A DNA stretch of 10,986 nt from positions 1-10,986 of the forward strand of contig JAJJLU010004630.1 of NCBI GenBank assembly GCA_023807065.1, in the 5' to 3' direction. The notes under the pieces were generated by a model. That model searched no databases. It worked only from the letters and a program-made list of their open reading frames with translations, and had not been told where the DNA came from. Both the position numbers and the translations under genes were made by a program. This DNA comes from Isotricha intestinalis (taxonomy: Eukaryota > Ciliophora > Litostomatea > Vestibuliferida > Isotrichidae). The stretch's first letter is position 1; each line of letters begins with the position of its first letter. This document shows positions 1 through 7,598 of this stretch, one piece after another.

Positions 1-255
1 ACTTTAGATGATTTAAAAGAAAAAAATAGAAAAAGAAAAAATGAACAATGGATTGAATATCAATATAGTCATTTTGGAACTTATAGAGAATTTGAATTTT
101 CTGATAAAATTTATACAGATCCTGATGCTGGGAAATTTAAAGTTAAAAAAGAAAAAATAAAAGCTTGGTCTTGTTGTATGAATACTGATGAATTTAGTAA
201 AGGTTGTAGAAAAATTAGAATTAATAAATTAAAATGGAATTTAGATAATGCATAA
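1..255 (+). CDS. C-terminal end of an unidentified protein with a WSCC...GC tail (5' end outside the window)
   Basis: The frame is open from the first base and gives 84 residues before a TAA stop. The 5' end is cut off by the window edge, so start and full length are unknown. The piece is hydrophilic. A Lys/Arg/Glu-rich start leads into an aromatic stretch (IEYQYSHFGTYREFEF, residues 18-33) and then a compact cysteine motif, WSCCMNTDEFSKGC (residues 56-69; Cys58, Cys59, Cys69). CC...GC pairs like this often sit in small metal-binding or disulfide modules at protein ends, but I cannot name the family. Codon use (AAA, GAA, AAT, CAA) and the A-rich coding strand match the other genes here. It converges with the minus-strand membrane-protein gene across 126 bp. 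That the frame is coding is well supported; the function is unknown. Confidence 0.8.
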   Translation, partial: TLDDLKEKNRKRKNEQWIEYQYSHFGTYREFEFSDKIYTDPDAGKFKVKKEKIKAWSCCMNTDEFSKGCRKIRINKLKWNLDNA

Positions 256-381
256 AATATTTTTCTATTTTTTTTATTTATTAATTATTTTAAAAATGTA
301 ATTATTTATTTTTTTAAAGTTTATTTATTTATATTAATTTATATAATTAAAAAAATTATTGTTAAATAAGTTATTCGTTTT
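256..381. other. Convergent 3' spacer
   Basis: This almost purely A/T spacer separates two genes that end facing each other. It must hold both 3' UTRs and polyadenylation signals. T-runs (around 259-275 and 309-317) and AATTAA-type words are present, but no single signal can be picked with confidence. Confidence 0.5.
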
Positions 382-1020
382 TTAGTTTGAATTTGCTTCT
401 TCTTCTTCTTCTAAATTGGAATTTGAACTTCTTTTTCTTTGAATTTGTTTTTGTTTTTTTCTAAAAGCTAGTCTTTTATATTCTCTTTCAATACTTTCAC
501 TATCTAATGATTTACTTGAATCTAAAATACTTTGTATCATATCATCTGTTAAATTATCATCTACAATATTTAATAAAGATTTTTTCAATTGATTATTTAT
601 ATGATTACATTCTAATATTACCATTATAATATTTAATATATATGAAATCCCTTTTGCTATATTTAAAATAAAATATATTAAATCAATTAAATTTTTTTTC
701 TCATAAAAAAAAAGAATGTAAAATATTATTAATAAAATCGCAAAAAAAGAAAAAATTATATGAAAATATAAGAATTTTAATCTTTTTGTGTAAATTGAAT
801 AGAAACCTAAAATCCAGATTGAAAATATACATATTAAATTATAAGTAATTACTATTATAATAAATATTTTTTGGTCAAATATAAAAGTGTTTTTTGATGT
901 ATCCGAGAGGTGAAAAAGTTGTATTAATTTAAAAGAATTTAAAGATATTGATATTATTTCTAATATAATCAATAAAATAAAGAAAAAACAAGATAATTTC
1001 CTTATTATTGAATGGGACAT
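382..1020 (-). CDS. Four-helix integral membrane protein, unknown family
   Basis: The protein is 212 residues. Four hydrophobic segments fit membrane helices at about 9-29, 51-76, 82-105 and 111-136. Lys/Arg lie before the first helix and after the second, and a long charged tail follows the fourth. By the positive-inside rule both ends are probably cytosolic. The tail (137-212) has an acidic, Ser-rich part (DDNLTDDMIQSILDSSKSLD), a basic run (KRLAFRKKQKQIQRKR) and ends in a run of five Glu, encoded by a GAA repeat that reads as CTT on the plus strand. There is no cleavable signal peptide, conserved extracellular Cys motif or catalytic motif. The topology is tetraspan or MARVEL-like, but I see no family signature and do not assign one. 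The ATG used is the first in the frame, preceded by an A-rich context. Coding status is good; function is unknown. Confidence 0.75.
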   Translation of the reverse strand: MSHSIIRKLSCFFFILLIILEIISISLNSFKLIQLFHLSDTSKNTFIFDQKIFIIIVITYNLICIFSIWILGFYSIYTKRLKFLYFHIIFSFFAILLIIFYILFFYEKKNLIDLIYFILNIAKGISYILNIIMVILECNHINNQLKKSLLNIVDDNLTDDMIQSILDSSKSLDSESIEREYKRLAFRKKQKQIQRKRSSNSNLEEEEEANSN

Positions 1021-1840
1021 TTTCTATTATTGGGAAAATATATAATTTTTCAATATATTATTTGTTTAAAAAAATTATAAAAAATTAATTTAAAAAGAAT
1101 TCATCAAAAATTAGGTTTTTAAAAGATAATGAAAAAGAATAAATTTACGAAAAAATGAATAGCTTTATCGAAGAATTCTACAAAATCAAAAAAAATAAAT
1201 CAAAACAAATAAATTAAGGCAAATAAAACAAAAAAATAATAACATCATATTTATATAAATATTAACTATACTTCTCATAATAATTAAACAATATATAATA
1301 TGAATTTATAAAAAATTAAAAATATTAAATGTAAATATGATTTCGGGATATTAAAAAAAATAAAGATATAAAAAGATAATTAATTGTTTGATAAAAAATA
1401 CAAAGGAAAGTAACAGATAATCAAAAAAAGAAGCAACCCAACCAACAAAAAAATGAAGGAATTTATATTTTTATGAAATCATTAAGAACAAAAAAGGAAG
1501 AAATTTTAACAAAATAATGAATTGTAAGACAATATTTCTAAAATTTAGAATTTTAATATTTAAATAAATTTGGTATATAACAGAGATTATATTGTTTTAT
1601 ATGTTTCAAAGAGTAAAACTTCTCACATTATTTTAGTAAATAAATAATAGAGTTTATATAAAATGATTGCAGAAAGTATAAAAATATAGATAATATTTCA
1701 AATATGGAAGTGATTCTATTAATAATTCTGAACATATGAATAAAAATGAAATATAATAAGGATAATAAATGTAAAATTTAATATAAATAAAAATTTAATA
1801 TACAATTTATTTTATTTTTTATCAAGTACAAAATTAAAAT
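1021..1840. other. 820-bp AT-rich spacer with plus-strand A-skew
   Basis: This spacer lies upstream of the membrane-protein gene and downstream of the Asn/Lys-rich gene. No intact frame is present. From about 1130 to 1800 the plus strand is clearly A-richer than T, the pattern seen on the coding strand of genes here. The neighbouring minus-strand genes show the opposite skew. The first 100 bp or so next to 1020 should contain the promoter of the membrane-protein gene. No core promoter motif can be fixed. Confidence 0.5.
1453..1800 (+). pseudogene. Possible decayed plus-strand gene remnant (weak)
   Basis: Reading the plus strand from the ATG at 1453 gives gene-like stretches broken by many stops. 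The best is 1564-1644, 27 codons without a stop, including INLVYNRDYIVLYVSKSKTS. Several stops are TAA or TAG where a CAA or CAG glutamine could have stood. An open run of this length is expected by chance in DNA this AT-rich, so the case rests on the A-skew and the overall look of the translation. No family is recognised. Confidence 0.2.
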
Positions 1841-2686
1841 TTAATATTTACTTGCAAAAATATTTGAATTAATTGTTGTTAAAGGTCTAATGTGTTCTAA
1901 AGTATTTACAGTTAAATTAGAATTTCCTTTTCTTTCTCTTATAGATTTAATATTAGATAAATTATAAAATTTTTGTTCAGACAAAGCATTAGGTGTTGTT
2001 TGAATATTATATGAAGAAATATCTTTTCGACCATTTAATAAAATATCAATATCATTTAAATTTATTCCTTTTTTAATTAAATTAAAACATTGTTTAATTT
2101 GTTCTTTTTTCTTTTTATTATTAGTCCAATATTTTAAATTATATTTATTATTAAAATTACTATTTGTTTGGTTTTGTAGAATTCCAACTAAAGAAATATC
2201 ATCTGAAACTATATGTTTCGTATGATTATTATTGAATCTAAGATAATTACTATTAACATAATAATTTTTACTATTTGAAGGATGATGAAAAAAATGATTT
2301 TTTAAAAATTCATTACTTAAAATTGTTCTATTATATTTTGGTAAATATTTTCTTCCTTTATATAAATTTGTATATGAAACTTCAGAAAAAATATTTATAT
2401 TTTTTGAGAAATCTTCAAATTGAGTTTGAGTGTTTGTAGATGTCATTTTAACTTCTTTTTTTCTATTGGTAGATGATAAACAATTTTTAATATGACTTAA
2501 AGAAGTTTTCAAATTATTCTTATTGTTTTTATTTTCTTCATATGAATTTTCCATATTCCTTGATAAAATATTTTTATTTAGAGGTATATTTAAAAATTTT
2601 TTTTTAGGAATTATTTTTTTTGGACTTTTCTCAGACTCAAATAATGAAGATATTGAAAGTTTCTGAATTCTAGGTAGTAGTGACAT
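1841..2686 (-). CDS. Asn/Lys/Ser-rich hypothetical protein
   Basis: The protein is 281 residues and not recognised. It is strongly basic and low in complexity, with Asn-rich patches around 51-58, 151-154 and 172-181 and a Lys run at 189-195. There is no signal peptide or membrane segment. The N-terminus (MSLLPRIQKLSISSLFESEK) is followed by a basic KSPKK...PKKK stretch that could act as a nuclear or microtubule-binding segment (inference). The least repetitive and most foldable part is at the C-terminus, about 197-281, with a predicted helix (KQCFNLIKKGINLNDIDILL). A second ATG at codon 45 is possible, but the first gives uniform codon use. A frame this long is not expected by chance here, and the A-rich coding strand supports it. 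It may be lineage-specific. Confidence 0.7.
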   Translation of the reverse strand: MSLLPRIQKLSISSLFESEKSPKKIIPKKKFLNIPLNKNILSRNMENSYEENKNNKNNLKTSLSHIKNCLSSTNRKKEVKMTSTNTQTQFEDFSKNINIFSEVSYTNLYKGRKYLPKYNRTILSNEFLKNHFFHHPSNSKNYYVNSNYLRFNNNHTKHIVSDDISLVGILQNQTNSNFNNKYNLKYWTNNKKKKEQIKQCFNLIKKGINLNDIDILLNGRKDISSYNIQTTPNALSEQKFYNLSNIKSIRERKGNSNLTVNTLEHIRPLTTINSNIFASKY

Positions 2687-3554
2687 TATAATTTTATTAT
2701 TTAAATAAATATTTATTTTTTTTAAACTCAGAGTAATTTTTATTTCTTATATTTTTACTTTAATATCCAATGATTAAAAATCAAAATTTCTTCTTATTTA
2801 AATCATTTCCAATTTTTAAATACAATTCTATTTATGGATTTGAATATAACTATTATTAAATACTAAATTAAATTCAAAAATAATTTGATTCAATCAATCT
2901 ACTTAAAGTATCATTGGTATATAAAATATTTAAAAGCATTGAATTAAAGTGTTTTATCTTCCAAATATAAAATTGATTTGACATTGTAAATATTGAAATA
3001 TAATTCATTATTCAATTTCCAAATTTACAATATTATCAATAGAGCATTAAATAATATTTTCATTATAAAAGATATACTTTACAATATCTTAATGAACTTT
3101 TTTCTTTGATTGGAATTTATTCTTTTTTTCCAAAGCTATTTCTTTATCTTTAGAATATATTACAATTATCAATTTTAATTTTATTAACTATTTATATATA
3201 AATCTTCGATAATTGGTGGTTAAAAATAATCTCATTATTCTTATATTTAAAAAATGAACCTATTAGGATTTATTAAATTTTGATTTATTTTATCTTTTAA
3301 ATTTTAAAAAATGATTTTGTTTATTTTGAGCAATTTTTATTATATTTTTATTTTTTTTTGGACTATAGTTCAACATTTTACTTTATTTACTCAAAATATT
3401 ATTGTTTAAAACTTTAATAAAATATTAACATTAATTATAAAAAAGTTTATCTCATAATATTATAAAAAAAAAATATTTTATATTTCTAAATCAATTCCTT
3501 TTTAAATAAAAAAATTCCATAAATGAAAAACAAAAAAAAAATAAATCAATGAGT
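2687..3554. other. 868-bp AT-rich spacer, no intact gene
   Basis: The spacer lies between two minus-strand genes. It holds the 5' region of the Asn/Lys-rich gene on the left and the 3' region of the CIMIP2-like gene on the right. On the minus strand about 2760-3240 gives short gene-like runs (for example SILYLEDKTL near 2950-2980) separated by TAA/TAG/TGA stops. No run is long enough to exceed chance, so I do not call a pseudogene. Poly-A and poly-T runs lie at about 3351-3358, 3467-3475 and 3532-3541. No RNA gene or hairpin stands out. Confidence 0.4.
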
Positions 3555-4316
3555 TTAAATCTTATTAATTGATTTAATACTTTCAGTCCTAAAACTTTTT
3601 CCATACATTCCATCAGAAATAACTCCTTTTCTAAATCCTCCATATCCAACAATATAAGGTGCATCTACGATTTTTTTTCTATTAAAAGTAACTGCTCTTT
3701 TAAAAGAATCACTTAATCCCATTAACATTTTTTCATCTTGTTCACTAGTGACAATTATTTTAGGTTTTAAAGCTTCATCATGTTCTCTTAAAATTCTTTC
3801 TTCTTGAACACTTCTTGTTTTAGGTCTTACAAATTTATCTTTCATTTCACTAATATATCTTTCGTCTTTAGGTAAATCAGCTTGATTACAATAAGCACCT
3901 TTAACAGCAATACTACTAGCTTTAGCATAACTCATTCCAAAAATATTACTTCCTTTCTTTGTTGTTGTTTCTATTCCTGAAACATGACCTGTATATCCAG
4001 GAATATGCTCTGGGTAAAGAACATGTTTATTACCTGATATCCATGTTCGAGCTTCTTTTGAACGATTTGAAAATATTTTATCCTCTTCTAATGGATACGT
4101 TTTTGACATATCTGCGTTAAAGTATCCACGGTTATAGTATGTGTAGTCTACCTTGTTCGAAGGTACGTATATTTGAGAATAGTCTGGCTCTTTTGTTAAT
4201 AAGGATTTTATGTGGTTGTTTGTTGCTCCTACTGTCATTCCTATTACTTCGTATTTGTATGGGATGTGACCCATGTATCCAGGAAAATATTCACGGAAAA
4301 GAGAGTTTTTTTCCAT
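3555..4316 (-). CDS. Ciliary microtubule inner protein 2 (CIMIP2/FAM166-like)
   Basis: The protein is 253 residues. It carries the family hallmark PGY-x-GH twice: FPGYMGHIPYKYEVIGMTVG (11-30) and IPGYTGHVSGIETTTKKGSN (105-124). A degenerate third copy, APYIVGYGGFRKGVISDGMY, lies at 219-238. Each hallmark is followed by a Gly-rich, aromatic turn, as in the DUF2475 repeat. In animals and algae CIMIP2/FAM166 proteins bind inside the lumen of ciliary doublet microtubules; that role is inferred here by homology. There is no signal peptide or membrane helix, and the length is typical of the family. The ATG is the first in frame, in an A-rich context. The gene starts about 90 bp from a possible plus-strand relic, so the interval may be a divergent promoter. 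Codon use shifts sharply near codon 80: C-ending codons are common before it and nearly absent after. The family call is strong; the orthologue within the family is uncertain. Confidence 0.92.
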   Translation of the reverse strand: MEKNSLFREYFPGYMGHIPYKYEVIGMTVGATNNHIKSLLTKEPDYSQIYVPSNKVDYTYYNRGYFNADMSKTYPLEEDKIFSNRSKEARTWISGNKHVLYPEHIPGYTGHVSGIETTTKKGSNIFGMSYAKASSIAVKGAYCNQADLPKDERYISEMKDKFVRPKTRSVQEERILREHDEALKPKIIVTSEQDEKMLMGLSDSFKRAVTFNRKKIVDAPYIVGYGGFRKGVISDGMYGKSFRTESIKSINKI

Positions 4317-4941
4317 TTTCTTATTTTTTGGTTATTTTTTTTTTTAATTAGTTATATTTTAATTGTTTTATTTATTTTTTTTCAATTTTGAAATATTTTT
4401 TTAAATGAAAGGAATCATAATTAATTGTATAACAGGAAAAGAGATTTTTAAAATAAAAGAATGAAAAAAAATAAAAAAATATAAATCAATGTTTAATTAT
4501 TTGATATTAATAATATAGGAGTTTTAAGATTTGATGATATAAAAACATCAATAAAAGAATTATATTGAAATATATCTGAAGAAGATTAAAATATTATTTA
4601 GAATAATATTGGATTTTCATAGAAATTGGAAAGTCAATTATACTAAATTTCTTCTACTTCAACGATATAATTAACTAAAGAAGAAAAAAAATAGAGTACT
4701 TTTAAATATTTTGAAAATAATAATGAATTTGGTTATATTTACTTAGAATTCTATGTTATAAGCTAATTAATCTTTTCAATTAATTATTAATGAAAAAAAA
4801 ATTTGATAAACATAGAAAAGTGATTTCAATCTATTTAAAAAATTTTAAAATAAATAAAAATCTTTTTTATTTTCCAAACTTTATTGTTTATTTAATACAG
4901 AAAAATTTTAAATAAATATCGAAATACTATTTTTAAAGATA
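4317..4941. other. 625-bp AT-rich spacer with plus-strand A-skew
   Basis: The spacer lies upstream of the CIMIP2-like gene and downstream of the coiled-coil gene. A T-run at about 4335-4346 just upstream of the CIMIP2-like start (an A-run on its coding strand) is the likeliest part of its promoter or 5' UTR. From about 4400 the plus strand becomes A-rich and reads like a broken gene. The last 100 bp hold the 3' end of the coiled-coil gene. Confidence 0.45.
4405..4790 (+). pseudogene. Possible decayed plus-strand gene remnant, unknown family
   Basis: An ATG at 4405 opens a short protein-like run (MKGIIINCITGKEIFKIKE) ending in TGA. In another frame, from about 4503 to 4770, the translation continues with gene-like text: GVLRFDDIKTSIKELY, then GFS, KLESQLY, ISSTSTI, LTKEEKK and STFKYFENNNEFGYIYLEFY, separated by stops that are mostly TAA and TAG. 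Stop density is about what random AT-rich DNA gives, so stop counts alone do not prove a gene. The support is the codon-like composition, the A-skew and the position, which would make it a natural divergent partner of the CIMIP2-like gene. I recognise no family. Confidence 0.28.
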
Positions 4942-5892
4942 TTATTTAGGATAATTTTTTTGATTTCCTAAAAATTTTGGTTTTTCAAAATAACCTCCAT
5001 AAGGATTAGTAATATTATCAAAATTTTTTTTTCCTTTTTCCTTATTACTTCTATGACTGAAACTATTATATTTTTTATTCATTTTTGGAGAATTAACTTT
5101 AGCTTGTATTGTATTTTTTATTCTCATTGGTACTTTTAATTTATTAGTAATTTTTTCATTTAAATTATCATTTATAATTTGTTCAACATTTTCCAAATAA
5201 TCTTTTGGACAATTTGGATCAGTTAATTTTTTAATAACATCTTTTCCTAATTTTTGATTAAGTAAATTTAATATTTCCGCATTATTCATTATTTTAATAA
5301 TCAATTCATTTGAATTAGTTTGATTTCCAATACTTCTATTACTATTATAATTATATGTATTAGTTCTTTTTTCTGGTAAAGTATTTCTATTATGATGAAA
5401 ATGTAATCTAACCGCACTTTTTAATCTTCTTTTATCATTTTCAATATTTCTTAAAGCATTTGAAAATTGTTTTGATTTAGAAACTTTAGCTTTAAACAAT
5501 TCTCTTTTTGGAGATTTTGAAATATAATTTTTTATCGAACTATCACTGTTTTTTCTTAAATCTTCATTTTCATTTGATAAAAATATATTATCTGAAATTT
5601 GTTTTGCTAATGTTTCTTGTTGTGCAACATTTGATAATGATAATGCTTTATTTTCAGTTAGTAATGCTTTAATTGCAAAAATAGCTTGTTTAAAATCTTC
5701 TATTAGATCTTCAATGAAATTTATTGTTGGCTTTTTATTAGTATAATATTCTTCTAAAGTTGTAATAGAATTTAATATATTTTTTAAATTATCTAATGAA
5801 TATGTCCTTGACTCAAGTTTTTGTATTAAATAATGAATTAACATTGGATTTTCATTAGAAATTGAAGATTTTCCATCAAGATTATAAGACAT
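4942..5892 (-). CDS. Predicted coiled-coil protein, unknown function
   Basis: The protein is 316 residues and highly charged, with no signal peptide or membrane helix. Three parts are visible. Residues 15-115 are helical with heptad-like hydrophobic spacing (FIEDLIEDFKQAIFAIKALL, then a Gln/Glu-rich stretch) and probably form a coiled coil. Residues 120-190 are basic and Ser/Asn-rich and probably disordered. Residues 196-250 form a more ordered, mostly helical block (LIIKIMNNAEILNLLNQKLG, then LTDPNCPKDYLENVEQIIND) that looks like a small conserved domain. The tail is basic, with aromatic residues near the end (NPYGGYFEKPKFLGNQKNYP). The mix would suit a centrosomal, basal-body or axonemal protein, but this is a guess from composition. 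Uniform AT-rich codons and the long frame support coding. Confidence 0.75.
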   Translation of the reverse strand: MSYNLDGKSSISNENPMLIHYLIQKLESRTYSLDNLKNILNSITTLEEYYTNKKPTINFIEDLIEDFKQAIFAIKALLTENKALSLSNVAQQETLAKQISDNIFLSNENEDLRKNSDSSIKNYISKSPKRELFKAKVSKSKQFSNALRNIENDKRRLKSAVRLHFHHNRNTLPEKRTNTYNYNSNRSIGNQTNSNELIIKIMNNAEILNLLNQKLGKDVIKKLTDPNCPKDYLENVEQIINDNLNEKITNKLKVPMRIKNTIQAKVNSPKMNKKYNSFSHRSNKEKGKKNFDNITNPYGGYFEKPKFLGNQKNYPK

Positions 5893-7555
5893 TGTTATTT
5901 ATTTTATGTATAAATTTTTATTATTTAAATTTTAAGTTTTAAATTTTTCAAATATTTAAATAATTTATATTTATTGATAATAGATATAGTTATTATAATT
6001 CATTTGTTATATAATTCCAGTGAATTAATTTTGTTCATATTTTTATCTTATTTTCTTTCATTATATGTTCTTGACAAATTTTAATAATTAATAATCCCAA
6101 AAAATATTTAAACTTGCCCAAGTCTGTCACTTTCAATTTTTTAGTGATTATTTAATGATTTATTTAATTTAATTAAAAGGTATTTAATATCTTATTTTCA
6201 TTCTCATTCTCTAAAAACCTTTTTGAGAGATCTTATATTCTTTTAATGGATAAATTAATTGATTTATACTTCAAAATAGATTGAAATAAATTAATTTCCA
6301 TTAAAAGTAAGTTATTATGTTTACAATTTTTAAATTTAGAATTAAATGATATAAATATGATAATAAAAATGCCTTAGATATATATTATTTAATAAAATAA
6401 ATCAATCAAATTTTAACAATTTATACTCTTGACAATTACGATAAGATTTAAATTCTTTTTTGTTTAAAATGATATATTAATTTTAATTTTTTAAATAACA
6501 AGTGTTTCTTTATTATTTTCATTTAAAAAATTATTTAATAAAATTATCAAATATTTATTGTCATTTATTTATTAAAAGAGTATATTTTCTTTTTAAACAA
6601 GGAATTTTTAAAACAATCATATTTTTATTTCGGTATTAAAGCAATTCTCCATAATATTATATTTTTGAAGATTATAAAGAATAAAATTTCTTAACAATCA
6701 TTTTCACTAATAATAAGTTCATATATTTTTTTAAAATCATAATTTTATAATTTTTTCATTATTTTTATATATTATTCCTTCTGAGTATTTATATGTTATA
6801 TTTGATTAGTATTTTTTTTTCGCAATCATAAATATGTAATACTATTTTACACTCTTTATTTTTTCAATTTATCTTTTTCATATTATATAATCTTTTTTTC
6901 ATTTTTTATTTAATTTTTAAAGATGTTCAAATAAACTATTTTTTTAGAATAATCTAATTAAATTTATTTTTTGATAGTCATAACCCATAATAAATAATTT
7001 AATGATTATTTATAATTTTTATAATTAAAATTTTTGATACTTGATCTTATTTGATTTTAATATAAAAGTTAATATATGATATTTACTTAGCTTTCTGATT
7101 TAATGATGAAAAAAGCGAGTATTTTATATTTTATTTTGAATGATGATTTATTTGATATTATAATATTTTTCTTATTATATTATCTTTATACTGAGAATAA
7201 AGAAGATTAAAAATAATTATTAAAATTTTAAATTGAAATATAGAAAATATTCTTATAAAAACACTAAAATTTAGGATATATTTTTAAATTGAAAAAAGAA
7301 ATTAATTATACAAAATGATTATCCAATAATATTTATTTTTTAATTTCATTATTATCATTCATTGCTATTAAAATATATTTGACTTCTTTTTTATATAATA
7401 TTTTCCCTGAAATACAGGAAAAAAATAAATATTTATACAAAACTTATTTTATGTGTTTTTACTTTTTCTGATGAAATCAAGTACATATATAAAAATATTT
7501 TAAAAAATAATTATGAATTTACTTTATAATATTAATATAAAATATCTTATTTTCT
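5893..7555. other. 1.66-kb gene-free AT-rich stretch
   Basis: This is the longest interval without a gene. The left edge is the 5' flank of the coiled-coil gene and the right edge is the 3' flank of the VPS10 gene. T generally exceeds A on the plus strand to about 7170, as over minus-strand genes. Minus-strand translations give short gene-like runs, such as INQLIYPLKEYKISQKGF (about 6215-6265) and KLFIMGYDYQKINLIRLF (about 6950-7005), in changing frames with frequent stops. None exceeds chance or matches a family I know. No tRNA, rRNA, tandem repeat or long inverted repeat is visible. It may be decayed coding or transposon DNA. Confidence 0.4.
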
Positions 7556-7598
7556 TTATTTATGATATAAAAAACAAAATTCCCAAAAAACGATTATT

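Noticed and set aside
4139..4351. Plus-strand open frame of 70 codons.
   Set aside because: It lies antisense to the conserved 5' end of the CIMIP2-like gene, and its Leu/Cys-rich translation is a by-product of the opposite strand.
4600..4645. Similarity of about 24 bases to the start of the coiled-coil gene (near 5840-5866), hinting at a partial duplication.
   Set aside because: The match is short, gapped and made of A/T-rich words. Matches of this size are expected by chance in DNA of this composition.
1130..4790. A ciliate-type code with TAA/TAG read as glutamine, suggested by gene-like text with TAA/TAG in spacers.
   Set aside because: All intact genes write glutamine as CAA and stop at TAA, after which coding character is lost. 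The broken stretches also contain TGA and frame changes.
5893..7555. tRNA, snRNA or CRISPR-like structure in the long gene-free stretch.
   Set aside because: No GC-rich stems, T-loop sequence or regularly spaced repeats are visible on either strand.
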